In this document: piece by piece, positions 29,465-36,064 of the stretch
Layout of the letters: the number at the start of each line of letters is the position of its first letter
How positions within the stretch are numbered: position 1 is the stretch's first letter
IMG/VR virus record: IMGVR_UViG_3300032083_004031
Coordinates: 1-36,064 of that record
Strand: one strand, 5' to 3'
DNA length: 36,064 bases
Origin: a virus
Notes under the pieces: generated by a model
Told to the model about the DNA's origin: nothing
The model's database searches: none
The model's input: the letters and a program-made list of their open reading frames with translations, nothing else
Position numbers and translations under genes: made by a program

Positions 29465-29900
29465 TAGGAATAATGGGGGCAATGATGGAGTTGCCCCCAA
29501 GGATTCCCAGCAAACGCAAGAGCTGGTGGCTGCTGTTCACCAGTTGGTAGAAAGCCAGCATCAAGAGGCGGAAGATCGCCGTGATGAGCGCGACCTTCGG
29601 CGGCACGAAATTGATTCAAACAAAGAGATAGCGCTTACGTCGATAGCGGCGCAGCGCGAGTATCACAATCAGCATTTTACGAAATATAATCAGCATTTTG
29701 CCCACAAGCTAATTTTTTCAGGCGTTGCGATTGTTGCTGTATTGATTTTTTTCGGCTTCAGCATATGGATGGGAGCCAAAGAGATTGTGGTTGAACTAGC
29801 CAAGGTTGCTAGCGGATTGCTGGTAGGCATGTTTGGAGGGTACTTCTGGGGCAAGGACAAAGGTGCCAAAGATCCCGGAAAGCCGCGTGATGACAGCTAG
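29454..29900 (+). CDS. Coiled-coil membrane protein (moron)
   Basis: A 148-residue protein with an N-terminal helical, charged part (QQTQELVAAVHQLVESQHQE, AEDRRDERDLRRHEIDSNKE) and two membrane segments (about 85-105, LIFSGVAIVAVLIFFGFSIW, and 112-132, LAKVASGLLVGMFGGYFWGK). The TTG at 29454 is preferred because GAGG lies six bases upstream; an in-frame ATG at 29442 has no site. Membrane morons of this kind often act in superinfection exclusion; that is inference. A terminator follows. Confidence 0.7.
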   Translation: MAVNRNNGGNDGVAPKDSQQTQELVAAVHQLVESQHQEAEDRRDERDLRRHEIDSNKEIALTSIAAQREYHNQHFTKYNQHFAHKLIFSGVAIVAVLIFFGFSIWMGAKEIVVELAKVASGLLVGMFGGYFWGKDKGAKDPGKPRDDS

Positions 29901-29920
29901 TCATTAGCAATCTCAACTAA

Positions 29921-29942
29921 CCCCGCCACCGCGGGGTTTTTA
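29921..29942 (+). terminator. Intrinsic terminator
   Basis: Stem CCCCGC (29921-29926) with GCGGGG (29931-29936), loop CACC, then TTTTTAA. It ends the two-gene moron unit. Confidence 0.85.
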
Positions 29943-30087
29943 ATGCCCGGTCGACAAACCCCTGTAATTCCAAACAGGCCAACCGACCCCCTTTAGAAGC
30001 GAACGCAACGCCACCATAATAAACAGGCAGCTTGACGGCTGCGCCTGCTTGGGCCACCATTCCCTTACCGCTGCAAAATCAGTGGTT

Positions 30088-30143
30088 CGGGCGTAGGAAC
30101 CCGACGAGCAAAAGGCGCACAGCGCCATAAGGCGCTTTTTTTT
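30088..30143 (+). ncRNA. Target-mimic segment ending in a terminator (possible C4 decoy or attenuator)
   Basis: Hairpin TCGGG-CGTAGGAA-CCCGA (30087-30104) presents GTAGGAA in its loop. AGCAAAAGG follows at 30107-30115. These repeat the two C4 target sites of the antirepressor leader (7 of 8 and 9 of 10 bases). Next come GGCGC (30114-30118), GCGCC (30122-30126) and GGCGC (30131-30135): either the first two pair, or the last two pair and form a terminator with eight T (30136-30143). The pairings are seen; the decoy or attenuator role is inferred. Confidence 0.6.
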
Positions 30144-30154
30144 GCGCTCGTTAT

Positions 30155-30233
30155 GGCGGGCCGTGCGTGGGACACCTTCGGGTGTGCCGGGTTTCCTTTT
30201 GCTCCGGTCTTCCTACCCCGCGTACGGTTCGCC
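30155..30233 (+). ncRNA. C4-type antisense RNA
   Basis: A three-way-junction RNA like the C4 RNA of P1/P7-type phages. A closing stem of 17 pairs including G-U joins 30155-30171 with 30217-30233. Hairpin 1 is ACACC-TTCG-GGTGT (30172-30185). Hairpin 2 is closed by CCGG/CCGG (30187-30190, 30204-30207). The loop TCCTTTTGCT (30194-30203) is perfectly complementary to AGCAAAAGGA (30272-30281), which contains the ribosome site of the antirepressor, and CTTCCTAC (30209-30216) to GTAGGAAG (30242-30249). C4 RNAs repress antirepressor translation through two such regions. It is probably cut from the same transcript. Confidence 0.85.
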
Positions 30234-30241
30234 TCCATTCT

Positions 30242-30289
30242 GTAGGAAGGTTGGTGGCGGACTCTTTGCCAAGCAAAAGGAGTCTTACA
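30242..30289 (+). promoter_or_regulatory. C4 target region and ribosome site of the antirepressor
   Basis: Target b GTAGGAAG (30242-30249) and target a AGCAAAAGGA (30272-30281). Target a includes AGGAG (30278-30282), the ribosome site for the ATG at 30290. Pairing with the C4-like RNA would hide the site. Confidence 0.8.
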
Positions 30290-31210
30290 ATGTCAGCAAC
30301 TATCGTCTCACCTATTTCTATCAGCTTTCATGGCGCCACCATCCCGACCTTCAGTGTTGAGGGGATCATACGCGTAGCCATGAAGCCGATCTGTGACGCT
30401 ATTGGTCTTAACTGGCGCGCCCAGTACAACCGCATGAAGCGCCACCCTGTTCTATCGACCTGCGTCGTCATGACGACGACGCAGCTACCCGGAGAAAGTC
30501 AGCGCCGCAAGTTGCTAACCCTGCCACTTAACAAGCTTAACGGCTGGCTATTCGGTGTAGACACTACTCGAGTAAAGCCAGAGATCCGTGAGAAGCTAGT
30601 GGAGTATCAGTCTGAGTGCTTCGACGTACTTAGCGACTACTGGCAAAAAGGCCAAGCGGTAAACCCGCGCACCGCCACGCCAGACGAACGTGCGGGCCTA
30701 CGCGCTGCCGTCACCCTGCTCACCACCAAGCGCGGCTTAATGCACAGCACTGCCTACACCCTGGTGCACCACCGGTTCAACGTTGACCACATTGACGAGT
30801 TAAGCCCCGAGCAACTGCCCGAGGCGGTCGAGTACGTGCACCGCATGACGCTAGAAGGCGAGTACCTAGGCAAGCAAACACTGCCCGCCCCCGCAGTGGA
30901 AACCATTGACTACCCGCTAGCGCGGAAGTGGCAAGATTGGCAGGAGCATCAACTGGTGGGGATGGATGCGGAGTATCACTCAGATATTCGCCGACTGATC
31001 AGTCAGCTACTTGAAGCCTCGCGCACCGGTGCAACTATCAAGGTCGGCAGCATTGATAACGTCCGCGAAGAGTTCAAAGCGCTGACACACCTTTGCTCGA
31101 TGAACGGCATCAACAAGCGCGGGGCACAGGAAAAGCTGGCGCACCTAGAAAGTCTGGTAGCCTCGCTCGCCAAAACCACCGGCTGCCTGCAAAACACGCT
31201 GGCGCGTTAA
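30290..31210 (+). CDS. ant: Antirepressor (P22_AR_N family)
   Basis: A 306-residue protein. The N-terminal P22_AR_N domain (about 5-120; FHGATIPTFSVEGIIRVAMK, PICDAIGLNWRAQYNRMKRH, LPLNKLNGWLFGVDTTRVKP, VEYQSECFDVLSDYW) is the domain of phage antirepressors. The C-terminal half is helical. The ATG at 30290 is preferred to an in-frame GTG at 30167 inside the C4 RNA. Antirepressors bind and disable CI-type repressors and can trigger induction. Tight translational control by the C4-like RNA fits. Usually such genes sit in immunity regions, so a place within the tail genes is unusual. Confidence 0.92.
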   Translation: MSATIVSPISISFHGATIPTFSVEGIIRVAMKPICDAIGLNWRAQYNRMKRHPVLSTCVVMTTTQLPGESQRRKLLTLPLNKLNGWLFGVDTTRVKPEIREKLVEYQSECFDVLSDYWQKGQAVNPRTATPDERAGLRAAVTLLTTKRGLMHSTAYTLVHHRFNVDHIDELSPEQLPEAVEYVHRMTLEGEYLGKQTLPAPAVETIDYPLARKWQDWQEHQLVGMDAEYHSDIRRLISQLLEASRTGATIKVGSIDNVREEFKALTHLCSMNGINKRGAQEKLAHLESLVASLAKTTGCLQNTLAR

Positions 31211-31279
31211 CGCCTAGCCAAACTTAACGAAGTGCGGTACGTTCCCTGTTAGGAGGTCACCTAGCGGGGGGCGTTGGTG

Positions 31280-31313
31280 TGACCAAATTATCGATAAAAT
31301 AGGTGTTTGGTCA
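31280..31313 (+). promoter_or_regulatory. Inverted repeat at the SHOCT gene start, possible operator
   Basis: TGACCAAA (31280-31287) and TTTGGTCA (31306-31313) form a perfect eight-base inverted repeat with 18 bases between; the right arm reaches the start codon. TAAAAT (31295-31300) between the arms is a possible -10, with TTGGTG (31274-31279) as -35 at a short spacing of 15. A repressor site is inferred. Confidence 0.45.
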
Positions 31314-32065
31314 TGAGCGATACGGGCATTCTGCTTTGGGTAGTGATAATTGGGTTGCTTGCACTATCAGTTTTTGGTTTTGTTCGGATCTCGATTAATA
31401 AGCAAAATAAAGAGGGCGTTAGGGAAAAGATACAAACCGACACCTTTGAGCCCGACGAAGTATTGGTCAAGGTTCCTAACGGTGGATCCATACTAGTGGG
31501 CGCTGCGTTAGATAGAACAAATAATAAGTTTTGTCTGATTGTTGGTGAAAGCTATAGGTACCTGGATGGACAAGACCTTATTGAGTCGGAAGTGCTTATT
31601 GATGGAAAGACGGTTACTAAAACCTCTCGCGCTAGCCAATTTGCCGGAGCTGCAATTGGGGGCGTTCTATTCGGCGGGATTGGAGCTGCAGTTGGTGCGC
31701 TTTCTGGGAAGACAACAACGGGGGTAGAAGCAAAAGGAGTTAAGCTACAGTTGACCATCAACGATCTTGAAGCTCCATTTCATATCATTGATTTTATTGA
31801 AATGACTGCTAACGGATCTACTTCACCAAACGTAGCGGTTCAAGAAGCAGAACAGTGGCATTCCCTCTTCTCTACCGTGATCAAAATCAATGAGAGAATG
31901 ACCAGCGAGGAGCCTGAATATTCAGGTCTTGAGGGTGAAAGTGAGTCATTCGCAGACGAAATCAAAAGCCTGCATGAATTATTGCAGCAGGGTGCATTGA
32001 CAGAAGAAGAATACAACGCTGCAAAACAGCGAGTGATTGAGAAATGGAATAAAGTCCCCAGTTGA
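31313..32065 (+). CDS. SHOCT-domain membrane protein (moron)
   Basis: A 250-residue protein with one N-terminal membrane anchor (about 5-27, ILLWVVIIGLLALSVFGFVR), a beta-rich domain (DEVLVKVPNGGSILVGAALD), a Gly-zipper hydrophobic stretch (about 109-130, AGAAIGGVLFGGIGAAVGAL) and a C-terminal SHOCT motif (DEIKSLHELLQQGALTEEEY, NAAKQRVIEKW). SHOCT domains are short oligomerisation or membrane-linked modules. The gene is A/T-richer than the phage average. A lysogenic conversion or superinfection exclusion role is inferred. AGGTG precedes the ATG. Confidence 0.82.
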   Translation: MSDTGILLWVVIIGLLALSVFGFVRISINKQNKEGVREKIQTDTFEPDEVLVKVPNGGSILVGAALDRTNNKFCLIVGESYRYLDGQDLIESEVLIDGKTVTKTSRASQFAGAAIGGVLFGGIGAAVGALSGKTTTGVEAKGVKLQLTINDLEAPFHIIDFIEMTANGSTSPNVAVQEAEQWHSLFSTVIKINERMTSEEPEYSGLEGESESFADEIKSLHELLQQGALTEEEYNAAKQRVIEKWNKVPS

Positions 32066-32085
32066 CTCTTCAAATCAAACCAAAA

Positions 32086-32109
32086 GGCCCGCCATAGAGC
32101 GGGCCTTTT
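32086..32109 (+). terminator. Intrinsic terminator after the SHOCT gene
   Basis: Seven-pair stem GGCCCGC (32086-32092) with GCGGGCC (32099-32105), loop CATAGA, then TTTT; preceded by AAAA so it could work on both strands. Confidence 0.85.
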
Positions 32110-32127
32110 AGTGACCGAATTTTAACA

Positions 32128-32150
32128 GCCCGCCGCGTGCGGGCTTTTTT
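32128..32150 (+). terminator. Second terminator before the tape measure gene
   Basis: Stem GCCCGC (32128-32133) with GCGGGC (32139-32144), loop CGCGT, then six T. It shares its 15-base core with the terminator at 26118-26132. It marks the right end of the accessory cassette. Confidence 0.85.
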
Positions 32151-32173
32151 GTGCCCACAATTTGAGGTGGCCC

Positions 32174-35100
32174 ATGGCCCAGAACTACAAAACCGGCCTG
32201 ATCATTACCGGCGATGCCAGTGGCGGTATTCGGGCCATTAAGGCCACGGATAATGAGCTGGGTAAGCTAAATCAGGGGTTCGACCGTGGCTCACGCCGTA
32301 GTCGTCAGTTCAATCAGGATGTGAACGCCACTAGCCAGGGGCTAGCGGTGCTCAAGCGTGCCGCCGCGCCGATTGCGGGCGCTATCGCGGGCATGTTTGC
32401 TGCGAATACCCTCCAGAATCAAATCGATTGGGGCGATCAGCTACAGAAAACCAATCTACGGATTGGTGCCAGCACCGAATCACTCAGCCAGTACAACTAT
32501 GTAGCCAAGCTTTCCGGCGTTGAATTTGGCCAGCTAACCACCGCATGGCAGCGCCAAACCCGACGGATCGCTGAGGCAGCCGCAGGCACCAGTGTGGCGA
32601 CCAAAGCGCTAGATCGACTGGGCCTGAGTGCCAAAGAGCTCAACCAGCTAGCGCCAGAAGAGCAATTCGAGCGCATTGCTACCGCCATGCAAAACGTGGA
32701 AAGCAGCAGTGAGCGTGTAGCGCTGGCGCAAAAGCTGTGGGATAGCGAAGGCGTCAAGCTGGTGCAGATCGTCAACCAGGGCACCGATGCCATCGCCGCC
32801 ATGCGGGCGGAAGCGGACGCCTTGGGCCTAACGATCACCCAGGACACTGCCAATGCCATGGCCACCTATAACGACGAGGTGGATAGGCTCAAGTTTGCCG
32901 CGCAAGGGCTAAGTCAAACGATAGCGGCTGAAATGGTACCGTCGATGACGGCGGGCTTGCAGGCCACCAGCAGCTTTATTCATGAAATTGGCGGCGCGGA
33001 AACCATCCTGGATCTCACCAAGGACACCGCCACATTGCTGGCGGGTGTCCTTGCGGGGCGTTTAGCTGGGTCGCTCGCCACGTCAACAGCGGGCATGGTG
33101 GCCGCTCAAGCGCAGTCGATCCGCTACCAAGCAACACTGGCAAGCATGGCGGGCGTTTCTCGTGCCGCTGCCGCTTCACAGATTGCCCTAGGTGCGGCAT
33201 CACGCGGTGCTTCTGCCGCCATGATGCTTGTGGGTGGCCCAGCTGGCGCTGCCGTGTTGGCAGGCGGAGCCATATATTATTTTCGTGAAGAGCTAGGGCT
33301 GGTAACGCCAAAAGTGCAGTCGGCAACTGACCGCGTTGACGATATGACCAGCGCGCTAGATGCCAATTCAGAGGCGGCGCTTAAAAATGCCAAGGCGATG
33401 CTGGAAGCGGAACAGCAGTTCCAGCAGTTCCGCCAGACCAAACTGGCGATGGACGTCTCTCGTCAGCGCCAAATTGTCGCTGAAGAGCAACGGCAATGGG
33501 ATGCAGTGGGTGGACACGAGGCGTTTGGTGCTGGGCCAAGCAGCGAATCACAGCAAGCGCTCCAAGATCTTCAGATTGAATTGATGGAAACCCGCAACGC
33601 GATTGAAGAAGCGGGCGGATCGGTCACTGAAATAGATGAAAAGCTGGCGCAGCTAGAGCGGACTACGCGCGAAACTATTCCCCCAACAACGGATCTGGGC
33701 GATGCCAACGAAACCGCCGCCGCAAAAGCAAAAGAGCTAGCCGAATCCACCGCTGCCCAGGCCAAAGCCCTAGAGGATCTCTACAACCGGCTACGCCCTG
33801 GCCGCCGTGAAACCATCCAGATGGCCCGTGACGTAAGCACGCTTAACCTGGCGATGGCCACCGGCACCGGCAACATCGCACGGCACGCTCAAGGTATGCA
33901 GTTGCTGGCGCTGGAATACCTGAACGCCCAGGACAAAACCAAAGACCTAGCCACCGCATCGGAAGACGCAGGGCAAAGCATTGCCCGCAGCTTCACCACC
34001 TGGGGCACCATTGCCGACAACACGATCCGAGATTTAGACGACACAGGCCGTGATGCGTGGCTAGGCCTAATAGATGGCTCCACCAGCGCGCTGGATACCG
34101 TCGAACGGGCTTTCGAACAGACGTTCGCCAACATCGCCCACATGCTCACCACGCAAAAGCTGACGTTTGAAGTCGCGGGCATGATGGGGCTGGACACCAC
34201 CGGCATGCCGGGAGGTGGCGGGCAATCTGTCGGCGGCTTCGATCTTGGCTCCTTTAACCCCTCAAACCTAACAAGCGGTATCGACACCGTAGGGGGTTGG
34301 TTCAAGGGCGGAGCAACGGCGGCCCCTGGAGGGTTTACTTCACAAATAGGCGGCACCGGATCCTACAGCGGGTGGGCGGGCAGCGCCACTGGCACCGGCT
34401 ATGGCCCAGCGGCTAGTGGAGGAGGCTGGATGTCCACCGCGGGCAGTATGGCAGGCACCGCCGCTGCCGCTTACGGCGCGTACCAGATCGGTAGCGCAAT
34501 CGGCGACAAGATCAGTGGTTTAGTGACCGATAAGCAGGCTCAATCAAGCTGGGGCCAGAACATCGGCGCAGCGGGCGGGTTTGCAATTGGTGGCCCTGTG
34601 GGCGCGGGGATTGGTTCAGCCATCGGCAGTGTGGTTGACAGCGTCTTCGGCAGCGATTCAGCGGTCTACAAAGGCAAGGTAGCCACTGTTGATGAAGCTA
34701 TCCTTAGCGTTGAAACCGTCACGCAAAAAATAGCCGAGCTGGGCGACGCCGCCGCCGGTGAGTTCTTCGGCATCACTGACACCGGTTCAAACCTACGTAA
34801 AGACCTAGGGCGCGCCCGCAACGATAGTTATTTTGAAGGGGGTAATAACGAAGAGTATTACGAAGTAGGGGCATTTGGCGCTGTGGGTTTCAAAGACCGG
34901 CACACCCGCGACCTGGGTAAGGGCGGCGAAGACGGCTGGTGGGATGAGGTCACCCAGGGGGCGGCCCAGGTTGACAACATGGTAGCCGCCCTGGCACGCG
35001 GCGAAGATGAATTTCAAGCCATGAAAACGGCGGTTCAGGCCGTCGAGATCTACAGCGAAAACGCCCAAGACCTGGTCGATGCGTTCACGCAAACCCGTCC

Positions 35101-36064
35101 AATGGCGGCCATCGACGCGATGACAAGCGAGTACGGCAAGTTTGTGCAAGCGCTGGACGGTTCGGTTGAAGAGATCGTTACACGCGCCCAGCAAGGCGCG
35201 AGCATCTTGGCCCAAGCCGAAGGCATTAATGACCTGATCGGCGATGAGGTTATCAGTCGCCTGCAGGGCATCTCCGGCAGCGCCGAGTTTGATCAAATGG
35301 CCGCTGGGCTTGAGCAGTCGGTACAGGCGATAGCCCTACTGATGGGCAGCGTTGATCGTCTCAACTTAGAGTTCGACGAAACCGCTGCCGGGGCGCTAGA
35401 TGCTGCCGGGAGTATCGCAAATTATGCGGGCGGCGTGCAAAACCTGTCGACCCTCCAATCATCGTATTTTGATAACTATTTCAGCGAGCTAGAACGCACG
35501 CAGTTTGCCATTGAGGACGTAACTGCCGGTTTTGCCGCGCTTGGCACGCGCTTGCCCAAAGACGAGGAAAACCTACGGGCGCTGATCGAGGCCCAGAAGC
35601 TCAACACTGCCGCTGGGCAGTACAACTATGCGCAGCTACTGCAGTTAAGCGGCGCGTATAAACAGCTCAATGACTCGATGGAATCCCAGATTGACGCGGT
35701 GTATCAGTCGTCGCTGGGGCGTGAGGCTGAGGCCGAGGGGATCGACTACTGGATGGATCTCGTCACCGCCGGGGCGATGACGTTAGAGCAAGCGCTGGAG
35801 GGCATCCGCAACAGTGCCGAGGCTGCGGCGTTGGCGGCTAACGGCGGTGCGACGGCGGTGCAGGATATGTCGGACGCGATACGCACCCGTGAGCAGCTAG
35901 AGCGGCAATGGCTCACGCTGCAGGGCGACACTGAGGCATTGCGCGAGCGTGAGCTAGCGCAGTTGCGCAACGTTGCCGGGGCCGAAGAGTACGGGCTGGA
36001 GGCGCTGCAAAACCGGATCTGGGCGTTAGAGGATTCCACCGCGCGTCTAGCGGATTATGAGCGC
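32174..36064 (+). CDS. H: Tail tape measure protein (H position), truncated by the window
   Basis: Open from the ATG at 32174 (GAGGTGG upstream) to the last base: at least 1297 residues, no stop. The N-terminus KTGLIITGDASGGIRAIKAT and the repeated helices (AFEQTFANIAHMLTTQKLTF) are typical of tape measure proteins. Hydrophobic stretches at about 290-375 (TATLLAGVLAGRLAGSLATS; MLVGGPAGAAVLAGGAIYYF), a Gly/Ser-rich region about 665-775, and a DUF4214 domain at about 1168-1215 (AVYQSSLGREAEAEGIDYWM, LVTAGAMTLEQALEGIRNSA). It sets tail length and passes into the host membrane at DNA injection. Confidence 0.95.
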   Translation, partial: MAQNYKTGLIITGDASGGIRAIKATDNELGKLNQGFDRGSRRSRQFNQDVNATSQGLAVLKRAAAPIAGAIAGMFAANTLQNQIDWGDQLQKTNLRIGASTESLSQYNYVAKLSGVEFGQLTTAWQRQTRRIAEAAAGTSVATKALDRLGLSAKELNQLAPEEQFERIATAMQNVESSSERVALAQKLWDSEGVKLVQIVNQGTDAIAAMRAEADALGLTITQDTANAMATYNDEVDRLKFAAQGLSQTIAAEMVPSMTAGLQATSSFIHEIGGAETILDLTKDTATLLAGVLAGRLAGSLATSTAGMVAAQAQSIRYQATLASMAGVSRAAAASQIALGAASRGASAAMMLVGGPAGAAVLAGGAIYYFREELGLVTPKVQSATDRVDDMTSALDANSEAALKNAKAMLEAEQQFQQFRQTKLAMDVSRQRQIVAEEQRQWDAVGGHEAFGAGPSSESQQALQDLQIELMETRNAIEEAGGSVTEIDEKLAQLERTTRETIPPTTDLGDANETAAAKAKELAESTAAQAKALEDLYNRLRPGRRETIQMARDVSTLNLAMATGTGNIARHAQGMQLLALEYLNAQDKTKDLATASEDAGQSIARSFTTWGTIADNTIRDLDDTGRDAWLGLIDGSTSALDTVERAFEQTFANIAHMLTTQKLTFEVAGMMGLDTTGMPGGGGQSVGGFDLGSFNPSNLTSGIDTVGGWFKGGATAAPGGFTSQIGGTGSYSGWAGSATGTGYGPAASGGGWMSTAGSMAGTAAAAYGAYQIGSAIGDKISGLVTDKQAQSSWGQNIGAAGGFAIGGPVGAGIGSAIGSVVDSVFGSDSAVYKGKVATVDEAILSVETVTQKIAELGDAAAGEFFGITDTGSNLRKDLGRARNDSYFEGGNNEEYYEVGAFGAVGFKDRHTRDLGKGGEDGWWDEVTQGAAQVDNMVAALARGEDEFQAMKTAVQAVEIYSENAQDLVDAFTQTRPMAAIDAMTSEYGKFVQALDGSVEEIVTRAQQGASILAQAEGINDLIGDEVISRLQGISGSAEFDQMAAGLEQSVQAIALLMGSVDRLNLEFDETAAGALDAAGSIANYAGGVQNLSTLQSSYFDNYFSELERTQFAIEDVTAGFAALGTRLPKDEENLRALIEAQKLNTAAGQYNYAQLLQLSGAYKQLNDSMESQIDAVYQSSLGREAEAEGIDYWMDLVTAGAMTLEQALEGIRNSAEAAALAANGGATAVQDMSDAIRTREQLERQWLTLQGDTEALRERELAQLRNVAGAEEYGLEALQNRIWALEDSTARLADYER

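Larger units (their letters stand above)
29943..30289 (+). other. Non-coding control region of the antirepressor
   Basis: No gene here; the region is a chain of RNA elements: a terminated RNA with copies of the C4 targets (30093-30143), the C4-like RNA (30155-30233) and the target leader (30242-30289). A possible promoter has TTGACG (30032-30037), spacer 17 and a poor CACCAT (30055-30060); it is only weakly supported. Confidence 0.5.

Noticed and set aside
30167-30289. N-terminal extension of the antirepressor from an in-frame GTG
   Set aside because: It would translate through the C4 RNA fold; the ATG at 30290 has the ribosome site and begins the conserved domain.
32497-36039. Several minus-strand open frames under the tape measure gene (up to 163 codons)
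   Set aside because: Antisense shadows of a long high-GC gene, without ribosome sites or domain-like sequence.
1-36064. Insertion sequences or transposons
   Set aside because: No transposase-like protein or terminal inverted repeats were seen.

Overview
The window is the left and central part of a lambda-like (siphovirus) prophage. It runs from the integrase stop codon at base 1 to a point inside the tape measure gene at the right edge. GC-rich coding sequence, the lambda gene order and the type of anti-CRISPR locus suggest a Halomonas-like gammaproteobacterium. The host assignment is an inference; no bacterial chromosomal gene or attachment site is visible.

Left arm (1-7435, minus strand): one long leftward early operon with many ATGA-type stop/start overlaps. 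It reads from a LuxR-type HTH protein through small unknown proteins and a phage-borne RdgC to an excisionase-like HTH protein and a tyrosine integrase. Its promoter PL (7469-7497) is overlaid by three operator-like sites.

Immunity region (7436-8542): CI/S24 repressor (minus), three palindromic operators around AAGCATGCTT, divergent PRM and PR promoters, and a Cro-like protein. OL and OR are both triple-site arrays.

Right early region (8574-14772, plus): an O-like replication protein whose gene contains a six-unit iteron array (probable origin), a P-position protein, small wHTH and zinc-ribbon proteins, a DUF1643 protein, a membrane protein, a VRR-NUC nuclease, and a last protein in the position of a Q-type late regulator. 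One minus-strand gene (8809-9294) sits inside this region.

Anti-CRISPR island (14778-15505, minus): an AcrIF11-like protein and a small Aca-type HTH repressor, with a near-consensus promoter whose spacer is filled by inverted repeats. Next come a strong terminator and a CAU-anticodon tRNA.

Late region (15780-end, plus): endolysin (lambda R type), holin, Rz and nested Rz1, a cos-like site, then Nu1, A, W, B, C/Nu3, D, E, FI, FII, Z, U, V and G/GT in lambda order. G/GT has a textbook -1 frameshift signal (A AAA AAC plus a hairpin 7 nt downstream).

Between GT and the tape measure gene is a 3.9 kb accessory (moron) cassette flanked by terminators. It holds an ORF6N protein with a structured leader, two small unknown genes, a P22_AR_N antirepressor controlled by a C4-type antisense RNA, and a SHOCT-domain membrane protein. 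The C4-like RNA has perfect 10-nt and 8-nt complementarity to the antirepressor leader. A second copy of both target sequences lies upstream of it, on an RNA segment ending in a terminator. This looks like a decoy or attenuator and is the least expected element of the window, alongside the anti-CRISPR operon.
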